DNA of 63,518 bases from Clostridiales bacterium. Its GTDB lineage: Bacteria > Bacillota > Clostridia > Saccharofermentanales > Saccharofermentanaceae. Shown in pieces: positions 16,870 to 24,786 of the stretch. The notes beneath the pieces are model-generated. The model made no database searches, was not told where the DNA came from, and was given only the letters and a program-made list of their open reading frames with translations. The translations under genes and the position numbers were made by a program. Numbering within the stretch: position 1 is the stretch's first letter; every line of letters starts with the position of its first letter. The DNA is taken from the NCBI GenBank assembly GCA_017617935.1, contig JAFZVF010000034.1, forward strand, positions 1 through 63,518. Direction: 5' to 3'.

Positions 16870-18174
16870 ATGAAGTTGGTCAAGAAACTCGTAATAGCAA
16901 TAATCGGCGTGGCTTTTATGTTGTCTTCGGCGGGCACGGTCCTGGCGGACGAGACGGCTGCCACGTCGGGAGTAAACGGCATTGACGTGACAAAGCTCAC
17001 CTTTGACACCATTTACGGCAAACAGCTTTCGAATTATCTCAACCGCCATTATGAATTTGACGGCAAGAAGATTCCGGTCGTTGAATCGAATTACTATTTC
17101 ATCAAGACTTACGGCGAACTCTGCCAGTACGCGGCTTACGGCTATCTTCCGGCAACGGCTGAAGGATACATCGACCTTTCCGCAACATACGGAAACGAGG
17201 GCCAGACTTATGCCGACTATTTCGTACAGCAGTCCGAGCTGTATCTCAAGCGCATATACATCTATAAGCAGCGTGCCACCGAAGCCGGACTGACGCTCGG
17301 AGACGAAGACAAGAAAGCCATTGAGAACGAGATCACTTCAAGGTATGAGAATCAGGCAAAGCCTGCGGGAGTCTCACTTGATTACATCCTCAAGCTCTTT
17401 TTCGGTCCCGGCTGCAACGAAAAGACTTACCGCGCGCTCCTTGAGAATGCCGCTCTCGCAAGCAAATATCAGCAGAAGTATTACGAAGACTTCAAGGTCC
17501 CCGAAGACCAGAAGAACGTTCCCAACATAACTTACGCCCTTTTCTATGCTCCTAAATCTTCCGCATCCGACGATGACAAAAAGAAGGCTGAAGCCTCCGC
17601 CAAGGAGATGCTGGGCAAGTGCAAGAGCATTGATGACTTAAAGACCTTGGGAACTGCTGCGAAGTCTGCCGGAACCTGCCGTGACGCGGGAACGCTTCCC
17701 GTTCAGAAGGGCAAGATGGTCCCCGCTTTCGAGGCTTGGGCATACGGTGATGGACGCAAGGTCGGAGAGATGGACGTCATCTATGCGGAGGAATATGGTT
17801 ACTTCTGCGTCGGCTACAACGGAACGGTCGAGCTTGACGAGAGCGAAAAGAAGGATATGGCTTCCAACGCCCTCACGGCTGAGGTCAACGAGGCCATTAA
17901 AGCAGGCCAGTACACCCTTACGAAAACGGATAATGACGCTTCCAAGGTCATCATCATCGTTTTTGCCAGCATCGCAGGCGTTGCGGTAATCATTATGGTC
18001 TGCGTTCTCATAGAGAAGAAGATCAAAGACAACAATGCCAAAAAGAAAAAGGCTTCAAAGTCCGGAAAGAGCGGAAGCAAAGGCGGCAGCAGCTCCGGCA
18101 GCAAGAACGCAAGCGGCAAGAGCAATAACTCCGGAAGCACAAGCAAGAAATCAGGCAATAAGAAAAAGCATTAA
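16870..18174 (+). CDS. Membrane-anchored PrsA/parvulin-like foldase
   Basis: The protein has 434 residues. A signal peptide ends at ~26 (TVLA). Residues ~60-210 look like the helical SurA/PrsA chaperone region, and ~215-325 like a parvulin prolyl isomerase domain ending in GEMDVIYAEEYGYFCVGY. Unlike PrsA, which is a lipoprotein, it has no lipobox; it has instead a C-terminal membrane helix (~358-382) and a cytoplasmic tail of ~50 residues made almost only of Lys, Ser, Gly and Asn. It may help fold secreted proteins such as the surface protein just upstream. The parvulin assignment is moderately certain. Confidence 0.78.
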   Translation: MKLVKKLVIAIIGVAFMLSSAGTVLADETAATSGVNGIDVTKLTFDTIYGKQLSNYLNRHYEFDGKKIPVVESNYYFIKTYGELCQYAAYGYLPATAEGYIDLSATYGNEGQTYADYFVQQSELYLKRIYIYKQRATEAGLTLGDEDKKAIENEITSRYENQAKPAGVSLDYILKLFFGPGCNEKTYRALLENAALASKYQQKYYEDFKVPEDQKNVPNITYALFYAPKSSASDDDKKKAEASAKEMLGKCKSIDDLKTLGTAAKSAGTCRDAGTLPVQKGKMVPAFEAWAYGDGRKVGEMDVIYAEEYGYFCVGYNGTVELDESEKKDMASNALTAEVNEAIKAGQYTLTKTDNDASKVIIIVFASIAGVAVIIMVCVLIEKKIKDNNAKKKKASKSGKSGSKGGSSSGSKNASGKSNNSGSTSKKSGNKKKH

Positions 18175-18201
18175 GCCACAGCGGCATCTTTGAACGTCAG
18201 A

Positions 18202-18246
18202 CCTGCGGATAGTGCGAAAGATCGTATCATTATCCGCAGGTTTTGT
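18202..18246 (+). terminator. Intrinsic terminator after the foldase gene
   Basis: A perfect 10-bp stem CCTGCGGATA (18202-18211) / TATCCGCAGG (18231-18240) with a 19-base loop is followed by TTTTGTTT. Confidence 0.8.
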
Positions 18247-18258
18247 TTATAGGCGAAT

Positions 18259-18747
18259 ATGAAACAACATATCATCCATCCCATTCCGCCGTTTTTTGAT
18301 GCGGAATCGAACATTCTCATTCTCGGAAGCTTTCCTTCAGTCAAATCCCGCGAGCAGATGTTCTTCTACGGGCATCCGCAGAACCGTTATTGGAAGGTTA
18401 TCGCGGCGGTCTTTGATGACACTGTCCCCGTTACCATCCCTGAGAAAAAGGCCTTTCTTGCAAAGCATCACATTGCTATGTGGGACGTGATAGGGTCCTG
18501 CGACATTGAAGGGTCGTCCGATTCGAGCATCAAAAACGTGTCCGCGAATGATCTTGCCCAAATCCTGTATAATTCAAAGGTGGAAAGGATATTCGTGAAC
18601 GGAAAGACGGCTGAGAAATACTATAAGAAATTTACCGAGTCGGTGATCGGCATTAAGGCCACATGCCTGCCGTCCACCAGCCCCGCCAACGCCACGTGCA
18701 GTTTGGAGCAGCTGATCGGTATCTGGAAAGAAAAGATTAATGGATAA
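18259..18747 (+). CDS. DNA-deoxyinosine glycosylase (UDG family 6 type)
   Basis: The protein has 162 residues. The motif ILILGSFPSVKSREQMFFYG followed by HPQNRYW is typical of the hypoxanthine-DNA glycosylase branch of the uracil-DNA glycosylase superfamily, and the second motif LPSTSPAN is present. It should remove deaminated adenine (hypoxanthine) from DNA as the first step of base excision repair. Its 3' end overlaps the start of hydE by 8 bases, so the two are read from one transcript. Confidence 0.87.
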   Translation: MKQHIIHPIPPFFDAESNILILGSFPSVKSREQMFFYGHPQNRYWKVIAAVFDDTVPVTIPEKKAFLAKHHIAMWDVIGSCDIEGSSDSSIKNVSANDLAQILYNSKVERIFVNGKTAEKYYKKFTESVIGIKATCLPSTSPANATCSLEQLIGIWKEKING

Positions 18748-19795
18748 CAGATTTAAAGACATAGTTGATGAACTGAAGAACAAGCGCAGCATATCCGAAG
18801 AGGATCTTGCGTATGTTTTGGAGCTTGAAGGCGAAGACAATAGGGAATACCTGTTTGAAGCCGCGAGGACCGTTGCTGACCAGGTCTTCCACAAGGAGAT
18901 CTATCTGCGCGGACTCATCGAGTTTACGAATTACTGCAAGAACAACTGCTACTACTGCGGCATCCGTTGCGGAAATCAGAATGCCGAAAGATACAGGCTC
19001 TCTGAAGAAGAGATACTCTCATGCTGTGAGATCGGCGAGAAGATAGGCTTTAAGACGTTCGTCCTTCAGGGCGGAGAGGACCCTTATTTTACCGATGACA
19101 GAATCTGCGAGCTTGTCAGAAAGATCAAGGCCGCGCATCCGTCATGTGCCGTAACGCTCTCGATCGGTGAGAAGTCTTATGAAAGCTACAAGAAGTACTA
19201 CGACGCGGGAGCGGACAGATATCTGCTGAGGCATGAGACCGCGAATGAAGAGCACTATTCGATGCTTCATCCCGAAAGCATGTCGGGAGCGGCGCGCAAA
19301 CAGTGCCTGTTTGATCTTAAGGACATAGGTTTCCAGGTAGGCTGCGGGATAATGGTCGGGACGCCTCATCAGACGATGAAGCACATATACGAAGACATAG
19401 TGTTCATGCAGAAATTAGAGCCCCACATGATCGGCATCGGCCCGTTCATTCCGCACAAGGACACGCCTTTCAGGGATGAGCCCGAGGGAAGCGTTGAGAT
19501 CACGTTAAGGCTACTAGCAGTCTTGAGGCTTTTGTTCCCGAAGGTCCTGCTCCCTGCAACGACGGCGCTCGGAACTGCGGATTCACTGGGAAGGGAGAAG
19601 GGGATCCTCGCAGGAGCGAACGTCATGATGCCCAATCTGTCGCCGTCTGACGTCCGCAAGAAGTATCTTTTGTACGACGGAAAGATCTGCACGGGAGAAG
19701 AAGCGGCGGAATGCAATCAGTGCCTGAGAAGAAGGGTTGAGAAGATAGGTTATCATGTCGCGGACAGCAGGGGAGACCATCCGGATTTTGCGTAA
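18740..19795 (+). CDS. hydE: [FeFe] hydrogenase H-cluster maturase HydE (radical SAM)
   Basis: HydE is a radical SAM enzyme that builds part of the di-iron H-cluster of [FeFe] hydrogenase. In 351 residues it has the CX3CX2C cluster motif (Cys66, Cys70, Cys73), then LQGGEDP, LSIGEKS, YLLRHETANEEHY and the family pattern GPFIPHKDTPF. The set and length fit HydE better than biotin synthase or PylB. HydF, HydG and a hydrogenase are not in the window. It overlaps the upstream glycosylase gene. Confidence 0.9.
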   Translation: MDNRFKDIVDELKNKRSISEEDLAYVLELEGEDNREYLFEAARTVADQVFHKEIYLRGLIEFTNYCKNNCYYCGIRCGNQNAERYRLSEEEILSCCEIGEKIGFKTFVLQGGEDPYFTDDRICELVRKIKAAHPSCAVTLSIGEKSYESYKKYYDAGADRYLLRHETANEEHYSMLHPESMSGAARKQCLFDLKDIGFQVGCGIMVGTPHQTMKHIYEDIVFMQKLEPHMIGIGPFIPHKDTPFRDEPEGSVEITLRLLAVLRLLFPKVLLPATTALGTADSLGREKGILAGANVMMPNLSPSDVRKKYLLYDGKICTGEEAAECNQCLRRRVEKIGYHVADSRGDHPDFA

Positions 19796-19808
19796 AAGGG
19801 AGGACTGT

Positions 19809-20030
19809 ATGAGAAAAGCGTTATTGATAATCGGGATAATAGTTTTGGCCTTAGGAGTGAGCGCTTTGCTGCTCGCACTGTTTTTCAAGTGGGCATATAG
19901 CAGTGTGCTTGACGGTTCACAGGCCCTTTATGACAGGCTGCATCAGAGAATGATCATTTCGCTGGTTGCGGGAATAATCCTCGCTGTGATCGGAGTGGTC
20001 TGCCTGATAGCCCGGAGGTTTGGGGGGTAA
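19809..20030 (+). CDS. Small two-helix membrane protein
   Basis: The protein has 73 residues. Two predicted membrane helices (about 4-27 and 48-68) flank a short loop. The ATG at 19809 follows AGGGAGGA; an open frame further upstream lies inside hydE. I do not recognise the family. It ends two bases before the next gene, so it belongs to the same operon. Confidence 0.7.
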   Translation: MRKALLIIGIIVLALGVSALLLALFFKWAYSSVLDGSQALYDRLHQRMIISLVAGIILAVIGVVCLIARRFGG

Positions 20031-20032
20031 AC

Positions 20033-20542
20033 ATGGCTGGGAAGTTTTTGGCATTGATGGCAGATCTTGACGAAGGCACGCAGGAGCGGATGTCTTCTTG
20101 GTATGCTTCCCTGCAGGAGGCAGGTTTTAAAGGCGTTCAGACGCCTGATCTTCCATATCACGTTACGATGGCGATCCTGCCTTTGGATCGTGAGGGTGAA
20201 GCGATATCGAGGATGCAAAAGGTTGCAAATGAATTCTCCGAATTCCCGGTTCACTTAAGCCATATCGGAATGTTTGCCGGCGGGAGCGTGCTTTTTGCCG
20301 CACCGGAGAGGGATGCGCGCTTAAATGAATTGCACGAAGCTTTGGAATTCGACGCGCCGCAGGAATACCCGTGGACGCCGCACGCGACCTTGATCATCGA
20401 CAAACCTGAGACCATTCAGGCCGCATTGCCTTTGGTGGTAAAGTCTTTCACTCCGCTTCTTGGAAAGATTACAAGGCTTCATCTTTGCGAATTCCAACCG
20501 AAAAGAGAGATTGCCGCTTTCGATCTTTTGAAGGGGGAATGA
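20033..20542 (+). CDS. 2H phosphoesterase (2'-5' RNA ligase family)
   Basis: The protein has 169 residues. The two family motifs HxTx are present: YHVTMA (~42-47) and PHATLI (~117-122). Such proteins hydrolyse or form 2'-5' or cyclic phosphodiester bonds in RNA or nucleotides. The substrate here is unknown. It lies between a small membrane protein and a P-loop kinase, with only a few bases between genes. Confidence 0.88.
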   Translation: MAGKFLALMADLDEGTQERMSSWYASLQEAGFKGVQTPDLPYHVTMAILPLDREGEAISRMQKVANEFSEFPVHLSHIGMFAGGSVLFAAPERDARLNELHEALEFDAPQEYPWTPHATLIIDKPETIQAALPLVVKSFTPLLGKITRLHLCEFQPKREIAAFDLLKGE

Positions 20543-20545
20543 CGA

Positions 20546-21187
20546 ATGACGTCCCGCATTGAAAACGCATATTTCATAACGGGAACCGCTTATGCAGGCA
20601 AGTCCACGATGGTAAAAACGCTTGCCCAAAAGCATGACGGAATCCTTTGCGAAGAGAACTATCACGACAGGCTCTTGCCGGAGCTTGATAAGGACGAGTT
20701 TCCGTGCCTGACCTACACGCGCGACTTGCAGGACTGGCATGACTTTGTCAGGAGGACGCCCGAAGAATACAAGGCTTGGATCGACGGGGCGGCCAAAGAA
20801 TGCGAGATCCTTGAGCTCAGAATTTTGGATGAACTGAAAGATCAGGGCCGACTCATATTCGTGGACACGAACATTTCGTTTGACACCTTGAGGGAGGTTG
20901 CGGAACCGGACCATGTGCTGATAATGCTGGCGGATCCTGAGATTTCGGTAAGAAGGTTCTTTGAAAGGCCTGACCGCGAGAAGCAGTTCATCTACCGGCT
21001 TCTGATGGAAGAGCCCGATCCTGAAAAGGCGATGGAAAACTACAGGCAGGGACTTATGCTCATCAATTCGAAGGATCGCTATGAAGAGTCCCTGAATGCC
21101 GGCTTCCCGGTGATACTGCGCGACGAAAAAAGGAGCGTGGAAGAAACTTTGGAGATGGTCGAAAAAATCTTCGGCCTGACTGAGTAA
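20546..21187 (+). CDS. P-loop kinase-like protein (AAA/UMPK-like fold)
   Basis: The protein has 213 residues. Walker A is GTAYAGKST (~13-21). A Walker-B-like strand GRLIFVDTN lies near ~107. The lid region holds Arg-rich SVRRFFERPDREKQF, as in small-molecule or nucleotide kinases. The substrate is not identified. It starts 3 bases after the 2H phosphoesterase gene, so the two may act on related nucleotide substrates; that is inference. Confidence 0.75.
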   Translation: MTSRIENAYFITGTAYAGKSTMVKTLAQKHDGILCEENYHDRLLPELDKDEFPCLTYTRDLQDWHDFVRRTPEEYKAWIDGAAKECEILELRILDELKDQGRLIFVDTNISFDTLREVAEPDHVLIMLADPEISVRRFFERPDREKQFIYRLLMEEPDPEKAMENYRQGLMLINSKDRYEESLNAGFPVILRDEKRSVEETLEMVEKIFGLTE

Positions 21188-21208
21188 CGAATTATTGGAG
21201 AACTAAAA

Positions 21209-22084
21209 ATGCAATTGATAAGTGATTACATGAGGGACGAGAAGTCCCGCTCAATGTTAAATGAACTGACCCGGAAAACCTTCGGTTTCGATTTCGATTG
21301 GTGGGTCAACGGAGGCTATTACGAAGGCGATTACATACCGTATTCCTTTATCGAAGACGGCAAGATGATCTCCAACGTTTCCGCAAACGTAATGAGGTTC
21401 ATGCAGAACGGAACAGTTAAAAACTACATTCAGATCGGCACGGTCATGACCGACGAAAGCTATAGAAAACAAGGACTTGCGGCCAAGCTGATGAAGCATG
21501 TTGTTGACAAGTACGAGAAGGATTTTGAAGGCATTTATCTGTTTGGCGACCTGAGTGCTTTAGAGTTCTACAAGAAGTGCGGCTTCAAGATCCTGAACCA
21601 GTACAGATACACCGTCAAAGAGGAATTCTGCATCCGCGACACGGGAAAAGAAGCGTTTAAGCCTGCCAAGGAAATGGGCGATGGGATAAGGAAGACGTAT
21701 CTTGACCTTGTCAGGAACAGCGCGCCCCATTCTTCGTTCGAACAGATAAACAAGTACGGTCTGCAGACGTTTTACACGACCGGCCTTGATAATGTTTTCT
21801 ATGCTGAAGACTTGGGCTGCTTCATTGTATTGGATGAAGATGACGGAATCGTTCTGCAGTCGGTCCTTTGCAAGGAAAAGGCTTCACTTGCCGATGTTTT
21901 GAAGCGCATCGATCTGAACGGCCAAAAGTGCAGGCTGGGCTTTACGCCTCTCGATGAGGACAAGGACAAATGCATCGCCGAAAAATACGGCGGCGCTGAT
22001 GATTACAGGCTTTTCTATAGAGGAGATGAGCTTATGTCGATTGAACGGGACAGACTGTATTTCCCTGACCTGTCTCACGCATAA
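21209..22084 (+). CDS. GNAT family N-acetyltransferase
   Basis: The protein has 291 residues. An N-terminal acetyltransferase domain (~1-145) carries the acetyl-CoA loop YRKQGLAAKLMKHVVDKY and the closing motif ALEFYKKCGF. A C-terminal ~140-residue part has no motif I can name. Its start has a GGAG site. The acceptor is unknown. Confidence 0.88.
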   Translation: MQLISDYMRDEKSRSMLNELTRKTFGFDFDWWVNGGYYEGDYIPYSFIEDGKMISNVSANVMRFMQNGTVKNYIQIGTVMTDESYRKQGLAAKLMKHVVDKYEKDFEGIYLFGDLSALEFYKKCGFKILNQYRYTVKEEFCIRDTGKEAFKPAKEMGDGIRKTYLDLVRNSAPHSSFEQINKYGLQTFYTTGLDNVFYAEDLGCFIVLDEDDGIVLQSVLCKEKASLADVLKRIDLNGQKCRLGFTPLDEDKDKCIAEKYGGADDYRLFYRGDELMSIERDRLYFPDLSHA

Positions 22085-22101
22085 ACAGGCGGACTGCTCA
22101 G

Positions 22102-22728
22102 ATGGAAAGGCCTGATTTTGACAGCATCAAGGACTACGAGGAGTTCTGCAGATACTACTGGTACAGGGATGAACTGATAAGGATCTGCAAAGGCTTGGGT
22201 CTAAAGGCTCCAAGCGGAAAGATCGAGCTGTACAAAGTGATCGAGGCTTATTTTGCAGGTGAGAAGATACTGCCCGAAAAGCGCCCTTCCCGCAGCAAAA
22301 AGAAGGCTTCTGTCACCGAGCTTACGCTTGATACGGGACTGATAGCTTGTGGGTTTACCTTTGGCAACCGCTTCAGGGAATTCTTTTCCAAACAGACCGG
22401 AGAAGAGCGGTTCAAGTTCAACGTCGACATGGTGGCGACTGCCAAAGCGGTCAAGGAGAGCGGCGACGAATCCTTCACGCTTGGCGACCTCCTTGACGTC
22501 TATTACGGCAAAAGGACCTATGCCAAATACGATAAGTCAGCCCTTCAGTGGAACGCCTTCGTAAAGGCTTTCTGCGCCGACGAAGCGACAAAGGTCTTTA
22601 AAGACCGATTGAAAGCCGCGGCCGCTTTGTGGAAGATCGTCAGGGAATCTGATAAAAAGAAAGAGTATTCACGAGAACTTTTCGAAGAATACAAGGAAAG
22701 CCTGGAAAAGGCCGGAGAACAAACATGA
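22102..22728 (+). CDS. SAP-like/DUF6434-type protein
   Basis: The protein has 208 residues. Residues ~10-50 (RDELIRICKGLGLKAPSGKI) resemble a SAP helix-extension-helix that can bind nucleic acid, and the rest (~70-205) is alpha-helical and charged, matching what I recall of DUF6434 proteins. The function is unknown. Its stop overlaps the start of the next gene (ATGA). Confidence 0.7.
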   Translation: MERPDFDSIKDYEEFCRYYWYRDELIRICKGLGLKAPSGKIELYKVIEAYFAGEKILPEKRPSRSKKKASVTELTLDTGLIACGFTFGNRFREFFSKQTGEERFKFNVDMVATAKAVKESGDESFTLGDLLDVYYGKRTYAKYDKSALQWNAFVKAFCADEATKVFKDRLKAAAALWKIVRESDKKKEYSRELFEEYKESLEKAGEQT

Positions 22729-23246
22729 AGAAGATATTGGAAACTGAAAGGCTGTTCCTGCGTGAGATGAGCATGGACGACTGCGATGCCCTGTACAAGG
22801 TGCTTGCGGACCCGGAAATCATGCAGCACTACCCGTATTCCTTTGACGAAGAGCAGGTAAGGGCTTGGATAGAGAGGAACATGAACCGATATAAGGATAA
22901 CGGTTTCGGCCTTTGGGCCGTGTGTCTGAAAGAGACCGGTGAAATGATCGGTGACTGCGGGCTGACGCTTCAAAACATTGAGGGCGAGATGCTGCCCGAG
23001 ATTGGCTATCACATCCGTAGAGATCAGCAGCACAAAGGTTTTGCGAAGGAAGCCGCTTCGGCGGTCAGAGACTGGGCGTTCGCCAATACGGATTATCCCG
23101 CGCTTTATTCCTACTGTAAATTCACCAACGTTCCTTCGTTCAAGACTGCTGAGTCGATTGGAATGCATTTTGAAAAAGAGTATCCCGATGAAGCTAACGG
23201 GATCACTCACGTGTCGGTAATGTACAGGGGAGACGTTCAAAAATGA
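22725..23246 (+). CDS. GNAT N-acetyltransferase (RimJ/RimL type)
   Basis: The protein has 173 residues. It begins with the RimJ/RimL-like ETERLFLREM and carries the acetyl-CoA site EIGYHIRRDQQHKGFAKEA. Close relatives acetylate ribosomal-protein N-termini, amines or antibiotics; the substrate here is unknown. Its ATG overlaps the preceding stop, and its own stop overlaps the next ATG. Confidence 0.88.
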   Translation: MKKILETERLFLREMSMDDCDALYKVLADPEIMQHYPYSFDEEQVRAWIERNMNRYKDNGFGLWAVCLKETGEMIGDCGLTLQNIEGEMLPEIGYHIRRDQQHKGFAKEAASAVRDWAFANTDYPALYSYCKFTNVPSFKTAESIGMHFEKEYPDEANGITHVSVMYRGDVQK

Positions 23247-23914
23247 GTGCAAAGTTGTTTTTACAGGGAATGATCAAGTTTTTCTGCGGCTTGGTCCTGA
23301 TGGGATTGATCCTTTTCCTGCCCGCGGGGACCTTTAAGTATTGGCAGGGCTGGATCCTGATCGGAATACTCTTTGTCCCTATGTTCGTTGCAGGACTCAT
23401 CCTGATGAAAAAGAATCCGGAGCTGCTGAAAAAGAGGCTTAACGCAAAAGAGGAAGAGAAGGAACAGAAGATAGTGATCTTGCTCAGCGGGATCATGTTC
23501 CTTGCAGCGTTCATTGTTGCAGGATTGAACTTCCGCTTCGGATGGATCGTCTTGCCGATGTGGGCCTCATACGTATCCGCTGCCGTTTTCCTTGCAGCCT
23601 ATGCGCTTTATGCGGAGGTCCTTCGTGAAAACGAATATCTTTCGCGCACGATCGAGGTCCAGGAAGACCAGAAGGTCGTCGATACCGGACTATACGGAGT
23701 GGTCCGCCATCCGATGTACATGACCACGCTTTTGCTGTTCCTTGCAATGCCGATGGTGCTCGGCTCGGTCATATCTTTAGCGATCATGCTGGTCTACATT
23801 CCCATCATAGTGATGCGCATAAGGAACGAGGAAAAGGTGCTTGCAAAAGGCCTTCCGGGCTATGAGGAATACATGAAGAAGGTTAAATACAGGATAATTC
23901 CATTCATTTGGTAA
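23243..23914 (+). CDS. Isoprenylcysteine carboxyl methyltransferase-like membrane protein
   Basis: The protein has 223 residues and about five predicted membrane helices. The C-terminal half has the ICMT/PEMT signature GLYGVVRHPMYMTTLLLFLA followed by RNEEKVLAKGLPGYEEYMKK, where His-Pro and the Glu-rich loop hold S-adenosylmethionine. Bacterial members methylate lipids or are of unknown substrate. It is joined to the preceding gene by an ATGA overlap. Confidence 0.87.
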   Translation: MSAKLFLQGMIKFFCGLVLMGLILFLPAGTFKYWQGWILIGILFVPMFVAGLILMKKNPELLKKRLNAKEEEKEQKIVILLSGIMFLAAFIVAGLNFRFGWIVLPMWASYVSAAVFLAAYALYAEVLRENEYLSRTIEVQEDQKVVDTGLYGVVRHPMYMTTLLLFLAMPMVLGSVISLAIMLVYIPIIVMRIRNEEKVLAKGLPGYEEYMKKVKYRIIPFIW

Positions 23915-23922
23915 GGAGATAA

Positions 23923-24771
23923 ATGAACATGAAATTTAAGATAGCGTTATTGCAGTTATTGCCTGGGAAGACCCTTGACGAGCAGCTGAAAAAAGGAATC
24001 GAAGCTTGCCGCAAGGCAAAGGAAATGGGGGCTGACGTTGCGCTTTTTCCCGAGATGTGGAGTGACGGATACTGTCTGCCACAGGAAGAAGAAAAAGTCA
24101 GAGCTCTTGCCATATCGTCAGACAGCGATTTTGTTTTGAGCTTCAGGGAGCTCGCGAAGGAACTGGAGATGGCCATCGGGATTACCTTTTTGGAAGAAAA
24201 CGAGCCCAAGCCCTTGAATTCAGTAATCTTTTTCGACAGGAACGGCAATGAAATACTGCATTATTCCAAGGTTCACACATGCGATTTTGGCGAGGAAATT
24301 GTTCTCTCTTCAGGAAAGGATTTTTATGTGGCTGACCTGGATATTGGAAGGGGAACGGTAAAGATAGGTTCCATGATCTGCTTTGACAGGGAGTTTCCCG
24401 AAAGCGCAAGGATCCTGATGCTCAAGGGCGCGGAAGTGATCCTTGCTCCGAATGCCTGCCCGATGGAGATCAACAGGCTGTCTGCATTAAGGACCAGGGC
24501 GTATGAGAACATGCTTGCCGTTGCCACATGCAACTACGCTGAAGGACAGCCTGACTGCAACGGCCATTCAAGCGTTTTCGACGGGGTCGCATGGCTCAGG
24601 AACGAGCCCGGAGTCAGGGACATGTGCGTTTTCGAGGCACCCGGGGAAGAGGGCGTCTATGTGGCTGAAATAGATATGGACATGCTCAGGACTTACAGGG
24701 AAAATGACGTTATGGGAGACAAGTACCGCCATCCCGAACGCTATGGGATAATGACTGAAACGAACCCGTGA
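23923..24771 (+). CDS. Carbon-nitrogen (nitrilase family) hydrolase
   Basis: The protein has 282 residues. It has the Glu-Lys-Cys triad of the family: FPEMWSDGY (Glu), SKVHTCDF (Lys) and MICFDREFPESARIL (Cys). Members hydrolyse amides such as omega-amides or carbamoyl groups. The ATG at 23923 has AAGGAG close by; an in-frame ATG two codons later is an alternative. The exact substrate is unknown. Confidence 0.9.
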   Translation: MNMKFKIALLQLLPGKTLDEQLKKGIEACRKAKEMGADVALFPEMWSDGYCLPQEEEKVRALAISSDSDFVLSFRELAKELEMAIGITFLEENEPKPLNSVIFFDRNGNEILHYSKVHTCDFGEEIVLSSGKDFYVADLDIGRGTVKIGSMICFDREFPESARILMLKGAEVILAPNACPMEINRLSALRTRAYENMLAVATCNYAEGQPDCNGHSSVFDGVAWLRNEPGVRDMCVFEAPGEEGVYVAEIDMDMLRTYRENDVMGDKYRHPERYGIMTETNP

Positions 24772-24786
24772 AAAGGAAATGACCAA

